A stretch of 64,000 bases of DNA from positions 1 to 64,000 of the forward strand of contig JAJDZE010000200.1 of NCBI GenBank assembly GCA_022824805.1, given 5' to 3'. This DNA is from Acidimicrobiia bacterium (lineage in GTDB: Bacteria; Actinomycetota; Acidimicrobiia; Acidimicrobiales; Poriferisodalaceae). Both the position numbers and the translations under genes were made by a program. Shown in pieces: positions 21,341 through 29,461 of the stretch (position 1 is the first letter of the stretch; each line of letters begins with the position of its first letter). The notes beneath the pieces are model-generated. The model ran no database searches. It was not told the DNA's origin and saw only the letters and a list, made by a program, of their open reading frames with translations.

Positions 21341-21631
21341 ATGCCTGTCGACCGCCGGCACCTTGATGCGCTGGTGGGGGAGCAGCTGCGGGCCGTGCGC
21401 AAACGTCGGCGCGTGACGCTGGCGCAGGTCGAGGAGACCTCCCGCGGCGAGTTCCGAACGTCGGTGCTCGGCGCCTATGAGCGCGGCGAGCGGGGGTTGG
21501 CCGTGCATCGGCTGCTGCGCTTGGCCGAGTTCTATGGCGTGCCGGCTGCCGAGCTGCTGCCTGAGGGCGATCACGACTGCGAACGCGACCATGGCCCAGC
21601 GCAGCGCTACCCGCCCGACTCGGTGTTGTGA
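21341..21631 (+). CDS. Short XRE/Cro-type HTH regulator, BldD N-terminal-domain-like
   Basis: LVGEQLRAVRKRRRVTLAQVEETSRGEFRTSVLGAYERGERGLAVHRLLRLAEFYGVP. Confidence 0.75.
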   Translation: MPVDRRHLDALVGEQLRAVRKRRRVTLAQVEETSRGEFRTSVLGAYERGERGLAVHRLLRLAEFYGVPAAELLPEGDHDCERDHGPAQRYPPDSVL

Positions 21632-21637
21632 CTGGCT

Positions 21638-22729
21638 GTGACTGACACCGGCGGCACATCGCCCCCATTCGGCGTCTATTGCCACGTCCCGTTCTGCACG
21701 CACCGCTGCGATTACTGCGCTTTCGCCACCTGGACCGATCGCAGCCACCTCATCGGCGACTACATGGCGAGCTGCCGGCAGCAGGCTCGCGAGCTTGCGG
21801 CCGGCATGCCGCCGGTGACCTCGGTGTTCTTCGGCGGCGGCACGCCGAACCTGGTGCAGCCCTCGTTGCTCGGCGACGTGCTGGCAGAGCTGCCCCTGGC
21901 ACGGGGCGCCGAGATCACGGTGGAGTGCAACCCCGACCTGGTCACGCCCGAGCAGATGCAGGCCTACCGGGCCTTGGGCGTGAACCGCATCAGCCTCGGC
22001 GTGCAGTCGGCAGTTCCTCATGTTCTCGACGCGCTGGGCCGTCGCCATGACCCGCCGATGGTGGCTGGCGCGGTCGACGCAGTCCGCCTGGCCGGCATCG
22101 GCCAGCTCAACCTCGACCTGATCTACGGCTCGCCGGCCGAGTCGTTGCCGGACTGGGAGCGCACCCTGGTCGAGGCGGTCGATCTCGGGCCCGACCACCT
22201 GAGCGCGTACGGCCTGACGCCCGAACCCGGAACACCGCTCGGCGACGACCCGTCACGACATCCCGACGAGGACGAGATGGCCGACAAGTACCTGCTCGCC
22301 GACGAGCGGCTCGCTGGGGCGGGCTATGAGACCTACGAGATCTCCAACTGGGCTCGGCCCGGTGCGCAATGCCGGCACAACCTGCTGTATTGGCAGCAGG
22401 GCGCCTATGCGGGCATCGGCTGCGCTGCGCACAGCCACCGCGACGGGCGCCGCTTCTGGAGCGTTCGCACCCCCGAGCGGTTCATTGCGGCGATCTCGGC
22501 CGACGCCTCACCTGTGGCAGGCAGCGAGGAATTGGGACCTGACGAGCGCCGTGCGGAGGCCCTGCAGCTTGCGCTGCGCACGTCGGACGGCGTCCCTGCC
22601 GACGCAGTGCCCGACGACGTGGTGCACTTGCTGGAACCTGCTGGCGGGGGGCGCCTGAAGCTGACTGCTCGCGGGCGTCTGCTCGCCAACGAGGTGGCGG
22701 TGCGGCTCGGCCTTCCCTCCGAGCAGTAG
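21638..22729 (+). CDS. hemW: Radical SAM HemW (coproporphyrinogen III oxidase-like heme chaperone)
   Basis: GVYCHVPFCTHRCDYCAFATW (CxxxCxxC), FFGGGTPNLV, LNLDLIYGSP. Confidence 0.9.
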   Translation: MTDTGGTSPPFGVYCHVPFCTHRCDYCAFATWTDRSHLIGDYMASCRQQARELAAGMPPVTSVFFGGGTPNLVQPSLLGDVLAELPLARGAEITVECNPDLVTPEQMQAYRALGVNRISLGVQSAVPHVLDALGRRHDPPMVAGAVDAVRLAGIGQLNLDLIYGSPAESLPDWERTLVEAVDLGPDHLSAYGLTPEPGTPLGDDPSRHPDEDEMADKYLLADERLAGAGYETYEISNWARPGAQCRHNLLYWQQGAYAGIGCAAHSHRDGRRFWSVRTPERFIAAISADASPVAGSEELGPDERRAEALQLALRTSDGVPADAVPDDVVHLLEPAGGGRLKLTARGRLLANEVAVRLGLPSEQ

Positions 22730-22790
22730 CAGGCACACCGGAAAGGCGGGCGCTCTGCGGTCGCGGCGCGCGGCCGGGCCCCCGATGCGC

Positions 22791-23234
22791 TCAGCCCGAC
22801 AGTCGGACACGCCCGATCGCCTCTGCGGCGACGGGCCGGCTCACTCGCCCGCTGACGTTCCCGATCAAGCCGATGACCCGCCGCGCCGAGCCTTCCACCG
22901 ACACGCGGACGGCCGCCGGGCCCGCCGGGCTGATCGCCACCGAGACGGATCCGGGCTCGAACACCGCGGACAATCGCTCCTGTGCCGTCCGCTGGCTCCA
23001 CGGACCCAGCCGCCGGAGCCGGGAAGGGGAGACCCGGTACGACCCGTGATGCCGGAGCGAGGTTTCGTCGAGGGCGAGCGAGACGAGGTCGTTCGCGAGC
23101 GACGACGCTGCTGCATGTGCCTCGCGCTGCGCCAGGAAGGCAGCCGTGCTGTCGACGGCGATGCTGCCCAGCAGTGCCACGATCAGCACCCCGGCGGGCA
23201 CCAGCAGCAGCGCCGAGCCCCGCTCACTGCGCAC
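22791..23234 (-). CDS. TadE/G-like pilus assembly protein
   Basis: N-terminal RSERGSALLLVPAGVLIVALLGSIAVD hydrophobic segment; position in Tad cluster. Confidence 0.55.
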   Translation of the reverse strand: MRSERGSALLLVPAGVLIVALLGSIAVDSTAAFLAQREAHAAASSLANDLVSLALDETSLRHHGSYRVSPSRLRRLGPWSQRTAQERLSAVFEPGSVSVAISPAGPAAVRVSVEGSARRVIGLIGNVSGRVSRPVAAEAIGRVRLSG

Positions 23235-23688
23235 AGGGCGCCCTCCCGCGGAGTCCGTGCCGGAAGGGATCGACGATCTCGCTGGCGCGAGCGCCCACGG
23301 TCACAGGCGACCATCGGCCGCCGAGCAGCGCCAGGCGGGGGACCTCCCGCGTGGCTTCGAACGTCACGCGGTCGCAGCGGCGCAACCGGGCCGTGCCGAT
23401 CGGGCGAACCGATGCCTCGCCGCTCAGTCGGTAGCCCGACATCGCCTGCATGCCGGCGGCAATGGCGCCCTCGGCGGCATCGCCGACGCGAGGCCCGCGA
23501 TGCTCGACGAATGTCCGCGCTGCCTCCCGGGCACCGGCGACTGCGGCGATCTTGGCGTCTAATGCCGCCCACGCCTGGGCGAACACCAACGTGCCCCCGA
23601 TGAAGACGAGCACGACGAAGGGCAGCACTTCGGCCCCCACGACGCCGGCGGCGTCATGGCGGGTGCGCTTCATGGCGTCGCGGTTCAT
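23224..23688 (-). CDS. TadE-like pseudopilin
   Basis: Start at 23688 gives ATGA overlap with upstream gene; GVVGAEVLPFVVLVFIGGTLVFAQAW hydrophobic N-terminus. Confidence 0.55.
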   Translation of the reverse strand: MNRDAMKRTRHDAAGVVGAEVLPFVVLVFIGGTLVFAQAWAALDAKIAAVAGAREAARTFVEHRGPRVGDAAEGAIAAGMQAMSGYRLSGEASVRPIGTARLRRCDRVTFEATREVPRLALLGGRWSPVTVGARASEIVDPFRHGLRGRAPCAQ

Positions 23689-24101
23689 GGTGAGCCGGCG
23701 AAGCGAGCCAGCTCGCGTCGCACCTCGAACCGGCGCTCCACCGTGTGCAGGCCGATCAGTGCAGAGGCATCGATGAGCACCGTCGGCGGTCGCGCTGCCA
23801 GCTCCAGCGCGACGGTCTCGCCGGTGGTGCTCCAGCGGAGCCGCTCGATGTCCACCGACGGACCGATGCTCGAGCGCAGCCATCGTTCAGCGTCGGCGAT
23901 TGCTGCAGAGCTGCCGCCGCCGAACGCTGCGCGGCGCGTCGCGTCGTGGCCGACCGCTGTGAGCACCGACGCGCTGTAGAAGTGCACGCCAGCCTGGACC
24001 GCGAGCGTGAGAAACGTCAGGAATGCGAGCACCGCCCACGGCAGGGCGACGAGGCCGGCGCCGCGCTCATTGCGGCACTGGTTCGATTGCGGGCGGGTCA
24101 C
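23685..24101 (-). CDS. TadE-like pseudopilin
   Basis: RNERGAGLVALPWAVLAFLTFLTLAVQAGVHFYSA; overlapping Tad operon. Confidence 0.55.
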   Translation of the reverse strand: MTRPQSNQCRNERGAGLVALPWAVLAFLTFLTLAVQAGVHFYSASVLTAVGHDATRRAAFGGGSSAAIADAERWLRSSIGPSVDIERLRWSTTGETVALELAARPPTVLIDASALIGLHTVERRFEVRRELARFAGSP

Positions 24102-24370
24102 CTGCCGATCTTCGCGATCTCAGAATTCGTCGTTTCCTCGGCGTTCTCCCAGAGCGCCCTGAAGCCGACCCACATGAGTGCGCCGAGTGAGGCGATGATC
24201 AGCACGGCGATGGCTGCCGATATGACCCCCTCGCCGCGCTCGTTGCGTCTCGTGCTCTGCCGTGGGTCCCTCTGGGCGGCTGCCGCAGGGGCGAGCGCGG
24301 CGGCACATGCCGTGCGGATCACAGCGATCGCAGCCGCTATCGGGACGACGTAGATGAGGCTGTCGTACAT
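24098..24370 (-). CDS. Small pilin-like protein with an extra N-terminal TM
   Basis: MYDSLIYVVPIAAAIAVIRTACAAA... then RRNERGEGVISAAIAVLIIASLGALMWVGFRALW. Confidence 0.5.
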   Translation of the reverse strand: MYDSLIYVVPIAAAIAVIRTACAAALAPAAAAQRDPRQSTRRNERGEGVISAAIAVLIIASLGALMWVGFRALWENAEETTNSEIAKIGR

Positions 24371-24411
24371 GAGGTTGTCCTTTCATTTCATTGCGGGCTC
24401 TCGTTGCTGCC

Positions 24412-25137
24412 TCACAGCGCCGCATACCCGCTGAGGGCGTCGCTGAACGGGATCGCCAGCAACACGCATCCGGGCACCAGCGCCGCGACGGTGACGGGAA
24501 TCCACACCTGCTCGCTTCGACGCTCGATATGGGCGATGAGGCGCCGGTGCGCCTCCATACGCGCCGAACGGGCCTCGTCCGATACCAGTGCGGCCACGTC
24601 GGTCGTGTCCTCGTGCAGGGTGAGAACGCCGACGAACCTGCGGATCTCCGCCGATCCGGCCTCGTCGGCCCACTCGGCCAGCGCCACCTCGACGGCGGCG
24701 CCGCCGGCGACGCGGGCGCCCACCCGCTCCATTCCCTCGGCGCAGACGCCGTGCCCACGCCGGGCAACGGCATCGAGCGCGCTGGTCAGCGACATGCCGC
24801 TCGCGAGCAGCATGCCGATCTGTTCGGCCACAATCGGCAGTTCCTCGGTGATCTGCGTCCGCCGCAACGCCGTCGACCTGGCGAGAATGTGCTCCCAGGC
24901 GCCGTAGGCAGCGGCGGCCACGCCCAGTGCCCCGGCGAGCGCAAGCAGCGGCCTGACGCCGGCCCCAGCGAGTGCCGCGCCCGAAGCGGCGAGCCCGGCG
25001 GCTGCGCCGCCGACCTGTCGTGCACGGAACTCGAACGGGGACCGGGCGATGCCGGCTTCGCGCAACCGCGCAGCGAGCTCGGCATCGGCATCGGCCAGCG
25101 CGGCTATTCGCTGCACGAAGGCGGACGCAGCGATCAC
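24412..25137 (-). CDS. Type II secretion system F / TadC-like membrane protein
   Basis: EHILARSTALRRTQITEELPIVAEQIGMLLASGMSLTSALDAVARRG; GTG start overlapping upstream stop. Confidence 0.75.
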   Translation of the reverse strand: MIAASAFVQRIAALADADAELAARLREAGIARSPFEFRARQVGGAAAGLAASGAALAGAGVRPLLALAGALGVAAAAYGAWEHILARSTALRRTQITEELPIVAEQIGMLLASGMSLTSALDAVARRGHGVCAEGMERVGARVAGGAAVEVALAEWADEAGSAEIRRFVGVLTLHEDTTDVAALVSDEARSARMEAHRRLIAHIERRSEQVWIPVTVAALVPGCVLLAIPFSDALSGYAAL

Positions 25138-25988
25138 CGCAGGAACACTCGCTTGCGCGCGGGGATCGCCATGATCCGGCCGGCCCACAGCCAGCAGCCC
25201 GCGACGGCGAGCACGCTCAACGCCACGAGCAGCTGGCCGTTGCTCGACTCGTAGGCCTGCCGCCCGCGCCCGATGCTCAGGCCGATCACGGCCATGAACG
25301 CGGGCACCGACGCGACGAAGCTGCGTGCGAACCGGGCGCCGGCCTGCTTTGCCCGGGCGTCGGAGCGAGCGGCAACCTCAGCTTGGGCCGCCTCGGCCAG
25401 CGCACGCAGGCGAGCATCGATCCGCACTCCGCCGATCTGGTGCGCTGCCAGCAGCGTCTCGCACACGGCGTCCGCGGTCGGGTCGGCGAGCGATGTCTTG
25501 AGAACACGGAGCGAGACTTCGAAGTCGGTGCTCAACGACCACGTGCGCGCCGCTTCGGAGAACGCGTGACGCATGCCATCAGGGGCGTGCATCCCCGCGG
25601 CGAACAGTGCGGCGGGGATCGACTGGCCCCGGTGAGCCACCAGGATCCGGATCTCCGCGAGCAGACGCGGCCACGCCTGCCAGGTGCCGGCCGCGCGGCG
25701 ACGGCGGCGTTGTGCCGCGGCACACGGAGGGATCGCCGCGCCGAGCACGGCCACGAGCGCCGGTGCGACGACGCCGCCGAACAGCGTCCACGCGCCGACC
25801 CACCCCACGATCGCCGCGGCAGCGCCGGCCAGCGCATCACGAAGAAGGGGCGCCGTCGCCCGGGGCGCCGTCGGTTCCGCTCGCCGCAGCGATGAGCCCA
25901 ACCACCGGGCCCCGATGCCTGCGCCGCCGGGGGTGGAAAGCAGCCACGCTCCCGCCGCGCCGGCGGCGATGAACGCCAGGGCAGTCAC
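25134..25988 (-). CDS. Type II secretion system F / TadB-like membrane protein
   Basis: TM segments and GTWQAWPRLLAEIRILVAHRGQSIPAALF; Tad context. Confidence 0.7.
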   Translation of the reverse strand: MTALAFIAAGAAGAWLLSTPGGAGIGARWLGSSLRRAEPTAPRATAPLLRDALAGAAAAIVGWVGAWTLFGGVVAPALVAVLGAAIPPCAAAQRRRRRAAGTWQAWPRLLAEIRILVAHRGQSIPAALFAAGMHAPDGMRHAFSEAARTWSLSTDFEVSLRVLKTSLADPTADAVCETLLAAHQIGGVRIDARLRALAEAAQAEVAARSDARAKQAGARFARSFVASVPAFMAVIGLSIGRGRQAYESSNGQLLVALSVLAVAGCWLWAGRIMAIPARKRVFLR

Positions 25989-27337
25989 GCTGGCGCTCCC
26001 GCTGCGCAGTCGGCCGCCGACACCGCGCCCCTCGACACGCCGTCGGCACCGCCGTCAGGGGTCTCACGCTCGCCGGGTGCGGGCATCTCGATTCCGGCAG
26101 CGGCGAGCAGCGAGCTCACCCGCCCCGAAACGTGCGGAGTCCTCTCGGGCGGATGGCCGTGGCGTGTGGGCGCATACAGCGGCGTCGTGTCGAACGAGAT
26201 GCTGCCGTCACCGTCGGGCTCTTCCACCGCGACGACCTCGGTGACCTCGACACCAGCGGGACCGCGCCGCAGATGCACCACGATGTCGATCGACTCGGCC
26301 ACGAGCTGGGTGATCGCCTCAACGGGCATCTCACGCACATCAGGGGAGAGCTGGCACATGAGCCGCAGCCGGCCGAGCGCCTGGCGTGCGGATCCCGCGT
26401 GGATGGTGGCGTAGCCGGTGACGCCGCTGGACAGCGTCAGCAGCAAGGGGACCGCCTCGCGGTCTCGCACCTCGCCCACGATGGCCACATCGGGCGCCAT
26501 CCTCAAGAAACCGGCCACCAGGCGCCGCAAGTCCACAGGCGCCCGCTCGGTCCGGCCCGGCCGGGTCTGCATCCCAGCGACGTTGGGCAGCGAGATGTCG
26601 AGTTCGAATACTTCCTCGGCGGTGACCACCCGCAGGCGCGGGTCGAGTTCGGCGGCGCAACATCCCAGCAGCGTCGTCTTGCCGCTGCCGGGCGCGCCTG
26701 CGAACAGGATCGACAGTTGGGCACGCACAGCACTGCGCAGGAAATCGGCGATCTCACCGGTCAGCGTCCCGACCGCCACCACGTCGCTCAGGCTCGAGAA
26801 CACGATCCCGGTGAACTTGCGGATGTTGAAGATCAGGTGGCCGTTGCGGCCGATGTCGGGATGGACGATGTGCAGGCGGGCGCCGTTGTCGAGTTGTGCG
26901 TCCTGCAGTCCCTCGCTGGGATCCAGCTTGCGATGGGATGCCGTCGCGTCATCGATGATTCTCGTCAGCGTGCGGCGGACGTGCTCGTCGTCGTGGAACG
27001 ATTCGTCGTGCCGACCGCTCGGACCGCGGTGGCGCTTGACGAATATCTCATGGGGCGCATTGACCATGATCTCCCAGACATCGGTGTCGGCCAGCGGGGC
27101 TTCGAGCGGTCCGTAGCCGAGCAGGTTGCGCACGACCCGGTCGGCCAGGGCGTCGGCGTCGTCGATCGCATGGTCGTGGATTCCGCTCTTGAAGCCGAGA
27201 TTCCAGCGCCGGATCTCCTCGTAGGCGAGTCCGGTGACTGCCAGATCCGCGCCCGCTGCACGCGGATCCAGTCCGCTGCGGCGGGCGCGCTCCGATACCG
27301 ACTGCTCGATCTCGGCGAGGGTGGCCGAATCGGTCAT
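25985..27337 (-). CDS. CpaF/TadA-type secretion ATPase
   Basis: ILFAGAPGSGKTTLLGCCAAELDPRLRVVTAEEVFELDISLPNVAGMQTRPG; MAPDVAIVGEVRDREAVPLL. Confidence 0.92.
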   Translation of the reverse strand: MTDSATLAEIEQSVSERARRSGLDPRAAGADLAVTGLAYEEIRRWNLGFKSGIHDHAIDDADALADRVVRNLLGYGPLEAPLADTDVWEIMVNAPHEIFVKRHRGPSGRHDESFHDDEHVRRTLTRIIDDATASHRKLDPSEGLQDAQLDNGARLHIVHPDIGRNGHLIFNIRKFTGIVFSSLSDVVAVGTLTGEIADFLRSAVRAQLSILFAGAPGSGKTTLLGCCAAELDPRLRVVTAEEVFELDISLPNVAGMQTRPGRTERAPVDLRRLVAGFLRMAPDVAIVGEVRDREAVPLLLTLSSGVTGYATIHAGSARQALGRLRLMCQLSPDVREMPVEAITQLVAESIDIVVHLRRGPAGVEVTEVVAVEEPDGDGSISFDTTPLYAPTRHGHPPERTPHVSGRVSSLLAAAGIEMPAPGERETPDGGADGVSRGAVSAADCAAGAPA

Positions 27338-28062
27338 GACGCCGCCCGCGGCGGGGCACCCCAGGGCCGGATCAGCGCAATGGCACCGGCATCGGCAGCC
27401 GCAGCGATCGAGACGGCAGCGGCGCGGTCGTGTACCTGCAGGGTGACGGTGACGATGTCCGACGGATGCTCTGCGACGGAGGGGTCGTCCACGTCGAGCA
27501 CCACTGCGTCGGTTGCCGCCAGTCCTGGTGCATCCGCACCGGCGCCATCGGCGAAGCTGCGATCGATGACCACGACGTCGACTCGCTCGCCGGCCGCGAT
27601 CAGCCCGTTGAGGGCCCCGGGACGATCCAGCTCGACCGCGACGGCATATCCCGCGTCCGGACCGGCCGTTGATCGGCGCGGACCGACATCGCCCCGGGCG
27701 AGCAATTCCCCGGCGTGAATGGCTTCGAGCACCACGCTGCCCACCACCTCATTGCCGTCGCCCTCGCCGAAGACGGTCGCTTCTATCTCGGCTGGCAGGC
27801 GGACGGAAACCAAGGCAACGTCGGCCGGCTCGATCACCCTGCCCGGAGCGAGCCGCGTCCGCGCGACCACGTAGCTGGTTTCGGGCGCAGCCGCTGACTG
27901 CTCGAACGCCCACCACAGTCCCAGCGCTGCAGCACCGCACAAGACCCCGCCAGCGATGACGCGTGGGCGACGCGACGACCGGGCGCCGCCGCTGGGGCGG
28001 CTTGCAGCATGTGCGGGCGGCAGAGCCCGATGATCGGTCGGCGGCAGCGGATCTGCGGACAC
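27334..28062 (-). CDS. CpaB-like SAF-domain protein
   Basis: Single TM, SAF-like RTRLAPGRVIEPADVALVSVRLP; upstream of cpaF-like gene. Confidence 0.7.
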   Translation of the reverse strand: MSADPLPPTDHRALPPAHAASRPSGGARSSRRPRVIAGGVLCGAAALGLWWAFEQSAAAPETSYVVARTRLAPGRVIEPADVALVSVRLPAEIEATVFGEGDGNEVVGSVVLEAIHAGELLARGDVGPRRSTAGPDAGYAVAVELDRPGALNGLIAAGERVDVVVIDRSFADGAGADAPGLAATDAVVLDVDDPSVAEHPSDIVTVTLQVHDRAAAVSIAAAADAGAIALIRPWGAPPRAAS

Positions 28063-28162
28063 GTCACAGACTTAACCATGTTGACTTGAAATCACCAAAT
28101 AATTATTGAAACATCAACAGACTGACTCAGTAGGTTGCATAGATATGGCGGTATAGCGCGTA

Positions 28163-28179
28163 ATATCAATGGTTGATAT
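28163..28179. promoter_or_regulatory. Perfect inverted repeat ATATCAA-TGG-TTGATAT in an AT-rich divergent intergenic region
   Basis: Read directly; lies between cpaB-like (minus) and HTH gene (plus). Confidence 0.55.
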
Positions 28180-28278
28180 CGAAATGCACGTTGGCCGCCG
28201 ATTCGCGCACTAACGTTGGCCCGCAGGGACCGATCAGGTCCCCCGAGCGCCAACAGCCGACCGACTGCGAGGTGCGAG

Positions 28279-28593
28279 ATGGCTGAGGAGCCAACCGAAT
28301 CAGGCGACGCTGGTTCAGCGGGCGAAGAACAGCACCAGATTCCCTACGAAGAGATCGTCTGGCTGTCCACGCTGAAGGCCGCGGACCGCATGGGCATCAC
28401 CACCCGGACGCTCTACCGCTTCATCGACCGGGGTGACCTGCCGGCATACCGGTTCGGACGTGTCATCCGATTGCGGCTGAGCGATGTGGACATGTTCATC
28501 GAGGAATGCAGGGTCGAGCCGGGAAGCCTCGAGCACCTCTATCCCGAAGCCCGCCCAGACGATCCCGACGAGGACGACGAAGAAGCCGGGTAG
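28279..28593 (+). CDS. Excisionase/BldC-like (HTH_17/MerR-type) DNA-binding protein
   Basis: LSTLKAADRMGITTRTLYRFIDRGDLPAYRFGRVIRLRLSDVDMFIEECRVEPGSLEHLYPE; ATG preceded by GAGGTG. Confidence 0.8.
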   Translation: MAEEPTESGDAGSAGEEQHQIPYEEIVWLSTLKAADRMGITTRTLYRFIDRGDLPAYRFGRVIRLRLSDVDMFIEECRVEPGSLEHLYPEARPDDPDEDDEEAG

Positions 28594-28604
28594 GTCGACG
28601 GCGC

Positions 28605-29399
28605 TTGAGCAACGAGAGCACCCCACCCGCGGACGCCGACGCGCCGGCGGGCGTATGGAACACGATCAGTCCGCGCTTCGGCGCGTCGCCGGATTGGCGC
28701 ATGGCGGCGAATCGGAGGCACTGGCCCGGGGGCCTCGCCCTGTTGTTCGTCACCGGCCTCGGCGGCGCGCTCGCGTTGCTCGTGGTGTTGCTGCTCGCAG
28801 CGCGAACCGGCTACGTGAACACGATGGAGGCCGAGTTGCTGGAACTGCCCATAGTCGAGCAACTGCTGCGCGTCGTGCTGATCGCGCCCGTGATCGAGGA
28901 GCTCGTGTTCCGGCTCCCGCTGGCCGGCCGTCTGCGTCTGGGCGCGCTCGCGGCCACCGCAGCAGTGGGGGTGCTGATCTTTGCGGGAGGCGACGGTCCC
29001 GTCATCGTCGTCGCGGCCGTCTTCGCCCTGATCGTGCTGCTGTCGGGCGCCCTGTGGATCCAATCGCTCGCCGCCGGGGTGGCGCGGCCCGATGCCGGGG
29101 GGGAGATCACCTCGGCGCCTCGCACCTGGCGTGACAGCGTTGCCCGCTGGTGGGAGGCTCACCCGCGCTGGCCGGTGTGGTGCTCGGTCGCCGTGTTCGG
29201 CGTCGTGCATCTCGCCAATTTCGACGTGGGCTGGACCGTCGCCACGGTTGTCGTGGCGCCGCTGGTGGTGAGCCCGCAGATCTGGCTGGGGCTCATGTTC
29301 ACCATTGCACGCGTGCGGTACGGCTGGTGGGCGGGCTTGGTGCTGCACGCGTTCCACAACCTCGCGGTGTGGAGCGCGACCATCGCCGTCGGCTCATAA
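28605..29399 (+). CDS. CPBP-family intramembrane (CAAX-like) protease
   Basis: EELVFRLPL, FGVVHLANFD and LHAFHNLAV motifs with several TMs; likely TTG start. Confidence 0.75.
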   Translation: MSNESTPPADADAPAGVWNTISPRFGASPDWRMAANRRHWPGGLALLFVTGLGGALALLVVLLLAARTGYVNTMEAELLELPIVEQLLRVVLIAPVIEELVFRLPLAGRLRLGALAATAAVGVLIFAGGDGPVIVVAAVFALIVLLSGALWIQSLAAGVARPDAGGEITSAPRTWRDSVARWWEAHPRWPVWCSVAVFGVVHLANFDVGWTVATVVVAPLVVSPQIWLGLMFTIARVRYGWWAGLVLHAFHNLAVWSATIAVGS

Positions 29400-29461
29400 A
29401 TCCCAGGGTTCGTTCGGCGGCGCATCGGTACCCTTGCAGCCCGATCGGGACTCCGGCATCA

